A DNA stretch of 64,000 nucleotides from an uncultured Clostridia bacterium. GTDB lineage: Bacteria > Bacillota > Clostridia > UBA1381. The DNA lies in NCBI GenBank assembly GCA_947626135.1, contig CANQQZ010000008.1:1-64000 (forward strand), in the 5' to 3' direction. The notes below the pieces were generated by a model. The model did no database searches. It saw only the letters and a list, made by a program, of their open reading frames with translations, and was not told where the DNA came from. Shown here one piece after another: positions 35,987 through 44,987 of this stretch. The translations under genes were made by a program, and so were the position numbers. Within the stretch, counting starts at the first letter, position 1. Each line of letters opens with the position of its first letter.

Positions 35987-37096
35987 TTAATTCAGCTCAT
36001 AGCTTACGTTTATGTTAATTGTTTCACCGTTTCTTACAATCGTCATATTAAGCGTATCGGTAAACGTGTCCCTGATTGCGCGGTTATAATCCGTAATGCT
36101 GTGCACCTGCGCGCCGTTGACGGCTGTTACCATATCGCCTGTCTGAAGCTCTTGCGACGACGAAGAGCGAACGGTTATGCCCTTGCTCGTCGGCAGCCCT
36201 ATTCTTGCCTCCCACGATTCCTCAAACGACGCCTTCACATCGGGACGCAGTACGCGCCCGTTTTTCTCGAATTGAGATAAGGCGTAGTTGATAGTTTCCG
36301 CCGGAACAGAGAACGCCATGCCCTCGATTCCCGTCCCGGAAAATTTTGACGAATTTATGCCTATAAGACGCCCGCGAAGGTCAATAAGCGGACCGCCGCT
36401 GTTGCCGGGATTAATTGCGGCGTCGGTTTGGATAAGCGGATAATCGGAGCCGGGAACGGATACGTTCAGACCGCTTATTATTCCCTTTGCCGCGCTGTTT
36501 CTCATCGCGAGAGATATGGGTGTGCCTATGGCGATAACCGTGCGTCCGGTTTTCAAATCGTCCGTGCCGGAGGCAATACGCATGGGATTCAAACCGAGAC
36601 GGTTAATTTTTATCACCGCCAGATCTGTTCCCTCGTCCGAATATTGAACCGACGCCGCGCAGGTTGTGCCGTCGTTAAAGACGACGGTAATGTTTTCTAT
36701 ATCCTTCACCACATGAGCGTTTGTCAAGATCAAACCGTTTGACTTTATAACAACGCCGGTCCCATGCGCCGTAAGCTCGTTGTAATCAGCCGCCTGACCC
36801 CTTCCGCCGGTATAGTTGCCGACAACCGCGACCACGCTTTCGCTTGCCGATTCGATAAGGCTCGATACCGTTTCGTCCTCGCTCGTAATTACGCTTACGC
36901 TTTGCCCGTCCCATCCGACCTCTGCGCCCAGGTTTTCCGCTACGGCGCGTATGGGAACATATGTCGTTCCGTTGTCTATATACCCGCGCTTGTCTGTTAT
37001 ACGTCCGTTTACGTATATGTCAACCGCGTCCGCGGCACGGACGCAGGGCGCGAAAAGGCATGCGCATATCAGACATAAAATAAATTTTTTTATCAT
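35987..37096 (-). CDS. Secreted HtrA-like serine protease with stalk domain and PDZ-like tail
   Basis: A 369-residue exported trypsin-like protease. A signal peptide (about 1-21) is followed by a single stalk domain (TTYVPIRAVAENLGAEVGWDG), then the protease with His in LTNAHVV, Asp in GTDLAVIKI and Ser in GNSGGPLIDL, and a C-terminal PDZ-like segment (LQTGDMVTAVNGAQVHSITDYNRAI). The stalk domain replaces the N-terminal TM anchor usual in Firmicutes HtrA. Probable role: extracytoplasmic quality control. Confidence 0.92.
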   Translation of the reverse strand: MIKKFILCLICACLFAPCVRAADAVDIYVNGRITDKRGYIDNGTTYVPIRAVAENLGAEVGWDGQSVSVITSEDETVSSLIESASESVVAVVGNYTGGRGQAADYNELTAHGTGVVIKSNGLILTNAHVVKDIENITVVFNDGTTCAASVQYSDEGTDLAVIKINRLGLNPMRIASGTDDLKTGRTVIAIGTPISLAMRNSAAKGIISGLNVSVPGSDYPLIQTDAAINPGNSGGPLIDLRGRLIGINSSKFSGTGIEGMAFSVPAETINYALSQFEKNGRVLRPDVKASFEESWEARIGLPTSKGITVRSSSSQELQTGDMVTAVNGAQVHSITDYNRAIRDTFTDTLNMTIVRNGETININVSYELN

Positions 37097-37167
37097 GCTT
37101 GTTCTCCCATCCTTTGATTTTGTATGAGTATTATTTCGTTCCTTCCGGCGTCCGCACCCCCTTTACA

Positions 37168-37341
37168 GCAAAAAACGCACGGCTAAAGCCGTGCGTAAAA
37201 ACACAGCTCCAACCAATGCGACTCGGTTATTCAATATACTGCTATATTTGCCATATGCAAAACAGAGCATGTATTTTTATCTTATTATGATAAAAATGCA
37301 TACAAATACAGCAGACAAATGTTATTAAACTGCCGGGTCGC
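37168..37341 (-). ncRNA. Candidate structured small RNA with own promoter and terminator
   Basis: On the minus strand a promoter (TTTACA 37371-37376, TAAAAT 37348-37353, 17-bp spacer) predicts a start near 37341. A perfect 10-bp hairpin (37175-37184/37187-37196) followed by five T ends the transcript near 37168. Between them GCGAC/GTCGC closes the ends (37218-37222 with 37337-37341), CTGCTATATTTG (37240-37251) pairs with CAAATACAGCAG (37303-37314), and an inner AT hairpin forms. About 174 nt, one long closed rod. It could be a 6S-like RNA or an attenuated leader of the downstream protease gene. I do not recognise a riboswitch class. Confidence 0.55.
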
Positions 37342-37459
37342 AGACTTATTTTATCACAAAGACGGCGATTTGTAAACAAAATTACAAGATTTTCATCAAA
37401 CCGCGCAAAGAAATTGTCTGCGAAAAACCGAAACATTTGTAATATACCTTGTATTTGCA

Positions 37460-37488
37460 TTGCAATCGGCGCCGAAAAAGAGTATAAT
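37460..37488 (+). promoter_or_regulatory. Promoter of the MATE transporter gene
   Basis: TTGCAA and TATAAT with a 17-bp spacer, 35 bp before the ATG. Confidence 0.8.
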
Positions 37489-37522
37489 CATAATAAATTA
37501 AAGCTTAAAGGACTCTGATTAT

Positions 37523-38896
37523 ATGAAGGACGATAATATACTTGCCCGCGAAAGGGTAAGCAGACTGATTATAAGACTGGCTGTACCCACGGTTCTTGCT
37601 CAGCTGGTGAATTTGCTTTATAACATTATGGACCGCGTGTATGTGGGGCGGATTGCCGGCGTGGGCTCTCTCGCTTTGGCGGGGCTGGGAGTAACCTTTC
37701 CGATAATAATGCTTGTCTCCGCCTTCGCGTCGCTTATGGGAATGGGCGGCGCGCCGCGCGCGGCAATCGCTATGGGTAAGGGAGACAACGACGGCGCGGA
37801 GAAAATTCTCGGCAACAGCGTGTGCCTTCTGACCGTTACGGCTCTTGTTCTGTCGGTAATATTTATGCTGACGCGCAATAAAATTCTGCTTGCCTTCGGA
37901 GCGAGCGAGAACACGCTCCGGTACGCATCGGAATATATATCCGTTTATCTTATCGGCACAGTATTTGTGCAGCTGTCGCTCGGACTTAATATGTTTATTA
38001 CAAATCAAGGCTTCGGCAAAACGAGTATGGCGACGGTTTGTATAGGCGCCGTATTAAATATCGTTCTCGACCCGATATTTATATTCGGATTAAACATGGG
38101 CGTGAGAGGCGCCGCACTTGCGACGGTAATTTCGCAGGCGGTGTCATGCGCGTGGGTGATAATGTTCCTTACGGGAAAAAGGACGATAATAAAAATCCGC
38201 CCGAAAAATCTGCGTCTCAATGCCGGTATAGTAAAGCTGATTTTGTCGCTCGGAATATCGCCGTTTGTTATGCAAACGACGGAATGCCTGATACAGCTGA
38301 CGTTTAATACCGGTATGCTCAAATACGGAAACGATATGTACGTGGCGCTTATGTCGATTTTTTTCAGCATAACGCAGCTTATATGGATGCCTGTGCAGGG
38401 GCTTTCCCAGGGAGCGGCGCCGGTTATAAGCTATAACTACGGCGCGGGAAATACGGAGCGCGTAAAGCGCGCGTTTTTCCTGCTGTTTACGGCTTCGCTT
38501 GTGTTTTCCTTCGCCGTAATAGCGGTGCTGGAGATGTTCCCGCAGCTGTTTATCGGGATTTTTACCGACGACGGAGAGCTTATCGCGCTCGGCAAAAACG
38601 CTCTCAGACTCTTTATGGCGGGAATGTCGCTTATGGGTATGCAAAGCGCGTGTCAGCAGACGTTTCTGGCGCTGGGCGAGGCGAAGGTGTCCGCGTTCCT
38701 GGCTGCCGAGCGCAAACTAATGCTGCTGCTTCCTCTCGCGCTGATTTTGCCGCGCGCGGCGGATCTCGGAGTATGGGGACTGTTTTTGGCTGAGCCCGTA
38801 AGCGATATTATAGCCGTCTGCACTACCGTAGGCATGTTTAAGCACAAAAGCCGCGTATTTTTCGGTGAAAAGCCGTCCCGCCGTTTGGCGCAGTAA
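37523..38896 (+). CDS. MATE family efflux transporter
   Basis: A 457-residue, 12-TM multidrug and toxin extrusion protein, probably driven by Na+ or H+. The family start ERVSRLIIRLAVPTVLAQLVNLLYNIMDRVYVGRI, ASLMGMGGAPRAAIAMGKGD and VQGLSQGAAPVISYNYGAGN in the second half are clear. Substrate cannot be predicted. A single-gene unit with its own promoter and terminator. Confidence 0.95.
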   Translation: MKDDNILARERVSRLIIRLAVPTVLAQLVNLLYNIMDRVYVGRIAGVGSLALAGLGVTFPIIMLVSAFASLMGMGGAPRAAIAMGKGDNDGAEKILGNSVCLLTVTALVLSVIFMLTRNKILLAFGASENTLRYASEYISVYLIGTVFVQLSLGLNMFITNQGFGKTSMATVCIGAVLNIVLDPIFIFGLNMGVRGAALATVISQAVSCAWVIMFLTGKRTIIKIRPKNLRLNAGIVKLILSLGISPFVMQTTECLIQLTFNTGMLKYGNDMYVALMSIFFSITQLIWMPVQGLSQGAAPVISYNYGAGNTERVKRAFFLLFTASLVFSFAVIAVLEMFPQLFIGIFTDDGELIALGKNALRLFMAGMSLMGMQSACQQTFLALGEAKVSAFLAAERKLMLLLPLALILPRAADLGVWGLFLAEPVSDIIAVCTTVGMFKHKSRVFFGEKPSRRLAQ

Positions 38897-38900
38897 AAAA

Positions 38901-38915
38901 ACGGGCGGCGCCCGT
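38901..38915. terminator. Bidirectional terminator between MATE and PAP2 genes
   Basis: ACGGGCG and CGCCCGT form a tight hairpin, with A-run and T-run flanks. Confidence 0.75.
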
Positions 38916-38921
38916 TTTCGT

Positions 38922-39479
38922 TCATACAGTATTTATTCCGTTATATACGGCGCCTATGATTTTATCCGCCGCCGCCGCGAAAATTACGCCAAGCAGCGCT
39001 CCCGCGAGAACATCGGAGGGAAAGTGGACGTAAAGGTAAAGCCGTGAAAACGAAATCAGCGCCGCCGTAATCAGCGCCGCCGCCCCGAGCCGCTTACAGC
39101 GGCACAGCAGAAGCGATACAGCCGATGCGAATGAAGCGGCGGTATGCCCGGACGGAAAGGAATAATCCGAGGGCGGGCGTATCAAAAGAGAAACATTTGT
39201 GTTTATATCAAACGGACGCATACGGGCGGCGGCGTTTTTCAGCAGACCGTTGCAGAATATCAGGCTGAGTATCAACGCGGCGGCTATGGTTAAACCGGCG
39301 CGCCGGTATTTTTTTATGCAGATAAGAACAGCCGCCAGAAGGACCCATAAAATTCCTCCCGCCCCCAAATGCGTAATATACGGCATTACAGCGTCTGAAG
39401 CGGCGCAGCGCATATGCGTCTGTATAAAATCGAGGACGGAAAAATCCGTATCCGTCACAAGTGAAAAAATATCCGTCAT
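38922..39479 (-). CDS. PAP2 family membrane phosphatase
   Basis: A 185-residue integral membrane phosphatase with five or six TM helices. The three PAP2 motifs are KNAAARMRP, PSGHTAA and SRLYLYVHFPSDVLAG. Such enzymes dephosphorylate lipid phosphates such as undecaprenyl pyrophosphate or phosphatidate; the exact substrate is open. The start overlaps the HD gene stop by 4 bp, so both are translationally coupled. Confidence 0.93.
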   Translation of the reverse strand: MTDIFSLVTDTDFSVLDFIQTHMRCAASDAVMPYITHLGAGGILWVLLAAVLICIKKYRRAGLTIAAALILSLIFCNGLLKNAAARMRPFDINTNVSLLIRPPSDYSFPSGHTAASFASAVSLLLCRCKRLGAAALITAALISFSRLYLYVHFPSDVLAGALLGVIFAAAADKIIGAVYNGINTV

Positions 39480-40270
39480 AGATTTGCCTCCCCGATTTCG
39501 CCGAGCCGCCGCTCAACATAGGAATTTATGCGCTGTGCGATTGTTTTGAACTGCTCCCGCGTTATAGGATTATCAGATTTGAACGCAAGCATTTTTTCCA
39601 GATAGCCCTGCCGCGCCATGACCCGTATGCTGTAGGGATATACCAGCTCGTAAACGAGAGAGATATGTCCCGCGAGATGATCTGCGGACGTTCTTTTCAG
39701 ACTGCGCAGCGTCGCGTGCTCTTCAAAAAAGCTGCGCATTACCGGGTCGGAGACAACATCGCTGCGAAGTGTTTCGGATGAAACGTTATATATCTCCTCC
39801 GGCGCGAAATCCACGTTTACGCGCAGGATATCAATCTTATCCGCATCGCGGATTATATTGCAGAACGATGCGCAGCGGTCGGTTATCCCCTCGGGAAGCC
39901 GGTATAAGCTGTGGGAGCGCACAGCGAGCTCAATAAGCCCGTCGCACGAGCGATCCTTAACAAAGCTCCGGATTTTCCCCTGTTTAAAAAGAATATCCGC
40001 GCCCAGCTCCGCGTGGTCCACAGATTCGGAGTCGATGAAGGTCCCGTACATACGGAGCTGCTCGAATCTGCCTATATCATGAAGCAAGCCGATAAGCCAC
40101 GCCAGATCCGTATCCTCCGCCGAAAACCGCTCCGATTGCGCGATATCGGCGCAAAGCTCAGCCACCCGATAGGTATGCTCGATCTTAAGACGTATTTTTT
40201 CGTCCCGCGCGTCATAATTTTGTACATATTTTGCGAATTCGCGCTTAGCCGCGCTTTTGTTGATTTCCAT
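39476..40270 (-). CDS. HD domain phosphohydrolase
   Basis: A 264-residue HD-superfamily metal hydrolase. The metal ligands are H in KIEHTYRVAEL and HD in WLIGLLHDIGRFEQ, with a later RDADKIDILRV. The start ATG 40270 follows GGAGGAGG; the upstream open frame adds an implausible N-terminus. Substrate unknown; nucleotides are usual for the family. Confidence 0.9.
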   Translation of the reverse strand: MEINKSAAKREFAKYVQNYDARDEKIRLKIEHTYRVAELCADIAQSERFSAEDTDLAWLIGLLHDIGRFEQLRMYGTFIDSESVDHAELGADILFKQGKIRSFVKDRSCDGLIELAVRSHSLYRLPEGITDRCASFCNIIRDADKIDILRVNVDFAPEEIYNVSSETLRSDVVSDPVMRSFFEEHATLRSLKRTSADHLAGHISLVYELVYPYSIRVMARQGYLEKMLAFKSDNPITREQFKTIAQRINSYVERRLGEIGEANL

Positions 40271-40432
40271 TGCAGCGCCTCCTCCGAAAAGCCGCTCGCC
40301 GGTCAATTTATATCCGGCTTTCATATTCATTTATATTATATATTTTTATAATATCATAATACTGCGGTTTTGTAAATAATAATCCGCGGACCGCGCGATT
40401 GAAAAACTTCCGCGGCAAGCTGAAAATAAGGC

Positions 40433-40461
40433 TTGTAATAATATGGAATATGGTGTATAAT
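40433..40461 (+). promoter_or_regulatory. Promoter of the glycosyltransferase gene
   Basis: TTGTAA and TATAAT, 17 bp apart, 37 bp before the ATG. Confidence 0.8.
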
Positions 40462-40498
40462 ATATCCATATAGGTATTTTTTACAAAAGGAGAGGCTT

Positions 40499-41482
40499 AT
40501 GGATAAACCGATAAAATTATACGTGGTAGTGCCATGCTATAACGAAGAGGCGGTACTTCCCGAGACGGCAAAGCGCATGGAGGAGCTTTTTGAGTCAATG
40601 TGCCAAAGCTTGCTTATAGACCGCGGCAGCCGCGTGGTTTTTGTCGACGACGGTTCGCGCGACAAGACATGGAATATAATAGATTCTCTTACAAAGAAGA
40701 ATGATATTTTCGCGGGAATTCGTCTTGCTCACAATGCCGGTCACCAGAACGCGGTGCTCGGCGGAATGATGACGGTCATGAACGAGTGTGACTGCGCCGT
40801 GTCGATCGACGCGGACCTGCAAGACGATATAAATGTTATACCGAGAATGGCGGAGCGATTCGCGGAGGGATATGACGTGGTATTCGGCGTGAGAAACAAG
40901 CGCGAAACGGATACGTGGTTCAAACGCACCACTGCCGAGGGATTTTATAAGGTAATGCGTATGCTCGGCGTTGACCTGGTGTTTAATCATGCCGATTTCC
41001 GGCTTTTGAGCCGCAGAGCGCTCGCCGCGCTCTCACAGTATCCCGAGCGGAATATGTTTCTGCGCGGCATAGTTCCCACGCTGGGCTTCCGCTCCACGTG
41101 CGAATATTACGACAGACAAGAGCGGTTTGCGGGCGAATCCAAGTATCCGCTCAAAAAAATGCTCTCTTTCGCCTTCGACGGAATAACCTCGTTCTCTATA
41201 AGACCGATACGCTTTATAAGCGGACTCGGAGCGGCGGCATGCATTGTCGCAATCGTTATGGCTGTGTATACGATAGTATGCAAAATCATCGGACATACGG
41301 ACTCGGGCTGGGCGTCGCTTATGCTGTCGCTGTGGTTTATCGGGGGCGTGCAGCTGCTGTCAATCGGACTTATAGGCGAATATATAGGCAAGATTTATAA
41401 GGAGGTCAAACGCAGACCGAGATATATTATCGAAGCGTATGTTAATAACCGCGAAACAAAAGCAGAGGACGATAACACATAA
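40499..41482 (+). CDS. Family 2 glycosyltransferase, DPM1/GtrB-like
   Basis: A 327-residue membrane glycosyltransferase. The GT-A domain shows VVPCYNEEAVLPETA, FVDDGSRDKTW and the DxD-type metal site SIDADLQDD, and two TM helices lie at about 231-255 and 266-290. This layout matches enzymes that load sugar onto undecaprenyl phosphate. The donor sugar and final product are not evident. It is followed by trxB after a short gap. Confidence 0.92.
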   Translation: MDKPIKLYVVVPCYNEEAVLPETAKRMEELFESMCQSLLIDRGSRVVFVDDGSRDKTWNIIDSLTKKNDIFAGIRLAHNAGHQNAVLGGMMTVMNECDCAVSIDADLQDDINVIPRMAERFAEGYDVVFGVRNKRETDTWFKRTTAEGFYKVMRMLGVDLVFNHADFRLLSRRALAALSQYPERNMFLRGIVPTLGFRSTCEYYDRQERFAGESKYPLKKMLSFAFDGITSFSIRPIRFISGLGAAACIVAIVMAVYTIVCKIIGHTDSGWASLMLSLWFIGGVQLLSIGLIGEYIGKIYKEVKRRPRYIIEAYVNNRETKAEDDNT

Positions 41483-41508
41483 ACCATAGTTTGTCGCGAG
41501 GTATACAA

Positions 41509-42426
41509 ATGTATGATATAATTATAATCGGCGGCGGCGCAGCCGGAATGAGCGCGGCGATATACGCCTCGCGCGGCGGCATGAAAACGCTGATGCTTGA
41601 GAAAACAGCCTGCGGCGGTCAGGCGGTGCGCACATATGAGGTAGACAACTATCCCGGCTTTTTTAACGCGCCGACAGGGGAGGAGCTGTCCGCCGCATTT
41701 GAGAAGCACGCGATGAAATTCGGAGCCGAACGCGTATTTGAAACGGCGAGGGAGATAAAAAATCCCGCTTCGCCGGTTAAAACTGTTGTGACGCGCAAAA
41801 ACGCATACGATACAAGGGCAATAATCATCGCGTCCGGCGCGGAGCCGAGACATCTCGGCATTCCGGGCGAGAATGAGCTTGCGGGCGCGGGAGTATCATA
41901 CTGCGCGACATGCGACGGAGCCTTTTTCAGGGACAAAGACGCGGTCGTGATAGGCGGGGGAAACACCGCATGCGAGGACGCGCTGTATCTTTCGGGATTT
42001 TGCAAAAATGTGTATATGCTGAACCGCTCGAAGCGGTTCAAAGCGCAGAAAACGCTGCTTGATAAGGTGTTTGCCGATAAGAGAATTACCGTTTACACCG
42101 ATATGATTGCGGAGCGCTTTGAGGGAAACGGAAAACTGGAGCGGGTATACGCAAAAAATACCGAAACGTCCGCCCGCGGCTTTATAAACGCGTCAGCGGC
42201 GTTTATCGCGATAGGAATAACGCCGGATACCGGGCTGGCAAAGCAAATCGGACTTGAAACCTGCGAACGCGGGTTTATAAAAACGGATATGTATTTGAAA
42301 ACAAGCATTGACGGAATTTACGCCGCCGGCGACGCGCGCGTATCGCCGCTGAGGCAGATTGTAACAGCCGCCGCGGACGGCGCGGTCGCGGCAAATTCCG
42401 CGATAAATTATTTGAATAACCGCTGA
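41509..42426 (+). CDS. trxB: Thioredoxin-disulfide reductase (TrxB-like)
   Basis: A 305-residue FAD/NAD(P)-dependent reductase. The FAD motif DIIIIGGGAAGMSAAIYA, the redox-active CATC, the NAD(P) motif VVIGGGNTACEDALYL and the C-terminal GIYAAGDAR are in the expected order. ATG 41509 is chosen after GCGAGG. No thioredoxin gene is adjacent; some Clostridial homologues use ferredoxin or F420 instead of NADPH, which cannot be excluded. Confidence 0.93.
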   Translation: MYDIIIIGGGAAGMSAAIYASRGGMKTLMLEKTACGGQAVRTYEVDNYPGFFNAPTGEELSAAFEKHAMKFGAERVFETAREIKNPASPVKTVVTRKNAYDTRAIIIASGAEPRHLGIPGENELAGAGVSYCATCDGAFFRDKDAVVIGGGNTACEDALYLSGFCKNVYMLNRSKRFKAQKTLLDKVFADKRITVYTDMIAERFEGNGKLERVYAKNTETSARGFINASAAFIAIGITPDTGLAKQIGLETCERGFIKTDMYLKTSIDGIYAAGDARVSPLRQIVTAAADGAVAANSAINYLNNR

Positions 42427-42499
42427 TGGAATACCGTTTGAAAAATCCGGCGCATTGCGCGGAAAGTATTTTGTCATCTGTTATTCCGGACGGATTTGA

Positions 42500-43705
42500 A
42501 TGAAAATGAATATAAAAATGATAAAAAACGCGCGCCTGTTCATCATGACCGGCGCGGAAATCGAAAACGGGACCGTTATATTTGACGATAAGATCATATA
42601 TGCGGGCGCGCCGGACGGAGCGCCCGGTATTGACGCGGATGAGGTATATGACGTACACGGCATGATTGTTACCCCGGGACTTATAGACGCGCATTGCCAT
42701 GCGGGAATGTTCGAGGATTCTATGGGCTTTGAGGGCGATGACGGAAACGAGGATACCGATCCCGTAACGCCGCAGCTTCGCGCCATTGACGGCATAAATC
42801 CGTTTGACCGCGCGTTTCCGGACGCTGTGAAAGCCGGCGTGACGACCGTGGTGACGGGACCCGGAAGCGCAAACCCCGTGGGAGGTCAGTTTGCGGCGGT
42901 AAAAACATGCGGGAGCTGTGTGGATGATATGATTGTAAAAGCGCCGTGCGCTATGAAAATGGCGCTCGGTGAAAATCCGAAAACCGTTTACAATGAAAAA
43001 AATCAGGCTCCGGCTACACGTATGGGCACGGCGGCGCTTATACGCGAGCTGTTCATGGAGGCTGCCGAATATAAGGAAAAGCTTGAGAAATACGAGTCGG
43101 ATTCGGAGAATAACGATAAGCCGGATTTTGATATAAAGCTCGACGCGATGCTCCCTGTGCTCAGCCGGGCGATCCCGGTGAAATTTCACGCGCACCGGGC
43201 AGATGATATATGCACGGCGATACGCATAGCCAAGGAATTTAAAATAGACTTTACGATCGAGCACTGCACGGACGGGGAGCGCGTTGCGGACGTGCTCGTC
43301 CGTGAGAACGCGCCGGTAAATCTCGGTCCCACATTCGGAGACAGAAGTAAGATTGAGCTTAAAGACATGTCATACGGCGTTTATAAAGCATTGTCCGACA
43401 GAGGCTTATCCGTTTCCATTATCACCGACCATCCGGAGATTACGATAGAAAACCTGCCGTTTTGCGCCGTAATGGCGGTAAAGCATGGAATGGATAAATA
43501 TAAAGCGCTTGAGGCGATCACCTCTTCAGCCGCGCAAAACTGCCGTATAGACGACAGGGTGGGGACGCTGTCCGCCGGCAAGGACGCGGATATAGCCGTA
43601 TTCACAAAGCCTCCGACGGATTTTGACGCGGAATGCGTAATGACATTTATTAACGGCAGGCTCGAACACAAGGATTCCGCGCTAAATATAGGTTTGTCGG
43701 AATAA
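42500..43705 (+). CDS. Amidohydrolase family protein
   Basis: A 401-residue metal-dependent amidohydrolase. A small N-terminal beta domain leads to VTPGLIDAHCHAGMF (HxH metal ligands), followed by KFHAHRADDI and TIEHCTDGE with further histidines, ITDHPE with the catalytic Asp, and the C-terminal GTLSAGKDADIAVF. It resembles imidazolonepropionase-like members, but the substrate is unknown. No strong ribosome site is seen at the ATG. Confidence 0.9.
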   Translation: MKMNIKMIKNARLFIMTGAEIENGTVIFDDKIIYAGAPDGAPGIDADEVYDVHGMIVTPGLIDAHCHAGMFEDSMGFEGDDGNEDTDPVTPQLRAIDGINPFDRAFPDAVKAGVTTVVTGPGSANPVGGQFAAVKTCGSCVDDMIVKAPCAMKMALGENPKTVYNEKNQAPATRMGTAALIRELFMEAAEYKEKLEKYESDSENNDKPDFDIKLDAMLPVLSRAIPVKFHAHRADDICTAIRIAKEFKIDFTIEHCTDGERVADVLVRENAPVNLGPTFGDRSKIELKDMSYGVYKALSDRGLSVSIITDHPEITIENLPFCAVMAVKHGMDKYKALEAITSSAAQNCRIDDRVGTLSAGKDADIAVFTKPPTDFDAECVMTFINGRLEHKDSALNIGLSE

Positions 43706-43784
43706 AAATTACCATATAAACGCGCGGCTTTTTGTGCAATGGGGAAAATTTACGGTCTTTTTGCTATAAATTTAACAATTGGAC

Positions 43785-43813
43785 TTGTATATTTCGGAAA
43801 ATTGAGGTAAAAT
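43785..43813 (+). promoter_or_regulatory. gap promoter
   Basis: TTGTAT and TAAAAT, 17 bp apart, about 60 bp before the gap ATG. Confidence 0.6.
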
Positions 43814-43872
43814 AGTTATGAATGAGTACAGCTAAAGTGCTCAAAAAATATATTCTTAGGAGGAATTTCAAA

Positions 43873-44910
43873 ATGGCAGTTAAAGTTGCAATTAACGGAT
43901 TTGGACGTATCGGACGTCTCGCGTTCAGACAGATGTTTGGCGCGGAAGGTTATGAGGTTGTGGCAATCAACGATTTGACGGATCCCACAATGCTCGCTAA
44001 CCTTTTAAAGTATGACACGGCTCAGGGCGGTTACTGCGGCGCGATAGGCGCTAACCTTCACACGGTCGAGGCTGACAATGAGGCTCGTACTCTCACGGTT
44101 GACGGCAAGGTATTGAAGATTTACGAGGAAAAGAACGCGGCTGATCTCCCGTGGGGCGAGCTCGGCGTGGACGTTGTTCTCGAATGCACGGGCTTCTATA
44201 CCTCCAAGGCAAAGTCGCAGGCTCATATTGACGCGGGAGCTAAGAAGGTTGTTATTTCAGCCCCCGCCGGAAACGATCTTCCGACAATTGTTTATTCGGT
44301 TAACGAAAAGACTCTTACACCCGATGATACCATCATTTCGGCTGCTTCGTGCACGACGAACTGCTTGGCTCCTATGGCTGACGCGCTTAATAAATACGCT
44401 CCCATCCAGTCGGGTATTATGTCCACCATTCATGCTTATACCGGAGACCAGATGATTCTTGACGGTCCGCACAGAAAGGGCGATATGAGACGCGCTCGCG
44501 CGGGCGCCGCGAACATTGTTCCCAACTCAACGGGCGCGGCTAAGGCTATAGGTCTTGTTATCCCCGAGCTTAACGGCAAGCTCATCGGTTCGGCGCAGAG
44601 AGTTCCCGTTCCGACAGGCTCCACAACGATACTTACGGCTGTTGTTAAGGGCAGCGACATAACCGTTGACGGTATTAACGCGGCTATGAAGGCGGCGTCC
44701 TCGGAATCGTTCGGTTATAATACGGATCCCATCGTTTCGTCCGATGTTATCGGTATGCGTTACGGCTCGCTCTTTGACGCTACGCAGACAATGGTTGCTC
44801 CTATCGGCGACGATCTTTATGAGGTTCAGGTCGTTTCGTGGTATGACAACGAGAATTCCTACACCTCTCAGATGGTTAGAACAATTAAGTATTTCGCTGA
44901 ACTGGGCTGA
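43873..44910 (+). CDS. gap: Glyceraldehyde-3-phosphate dehydrogenase, type I
   Basis: Glycolytic NAD-dependent GAPDH, 345 residues. The NAD-binding start [20 protein letters not shown], the catalytic Cys in [10 protein letters not shown] and the C-terminal [15 protein letters not shown] are textbook. ATG 43873 follows AGGAGG. Codon choice is more biased towards T-ending codons (GCT, CTT, GTT) than in its neighbours, as expected for a highly expressed gene. It stands alone with its own promoter and terminator, without pgk. Confidence 0.98.
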   Translation: MAVKVAINGFGRIGRLAFRQMFGAEGYEVVAINDLTDPTMLANLLKYDTAQGGYCGAIGANLHTVEADNEARTLTVDGKVLKIYEEKNAADLPWGELGVDVVLECTGFYTSKAKSQAHIDAGAKKVVISAPAGNDLPTIVYSVNEKTLTPDDTIISAASCTTNCLAPMADALNKYAPIQSGIMSTIHAYTGDQMILDGPHRKGDMRRARAGAANIVPNSTGAAKAIGLVIPELNGKLIGSAQRVPVPTGSTTILTAVVKGSDITVDGINAAMKAASSESFGYNTDPIVSSDVIGMRYGSLFDATQTMVAPIGDDLYEVQVVSWYDNENSYTSQMVRTIKYFAELG

Positions 44911-44931
44911 TTTAACGCGGATTGAAATTCA

Positions 44932-44966
44932 AAACGGACTGCTTTTCATTATGAAGCAGTCCGTTT
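44932..44966. terminator. Bidirectional terminator between gap and jag
   Basis: AAACGGACTGCTT pairs with AAGCAGTCCGTTT around a 9-base loop, with T-rich flanks. Confidence 0.9.
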
Positions 44967-44987
44967 ATTTTTGATTAGATATTCTTA

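Noticed and set aside
42275-43264. Long minus-strand open frame (329 residues)
   Set aside because: Overlaps trxB and the amidohydrolase, which have clear family motifs; the composition is typical of a shadow frame.
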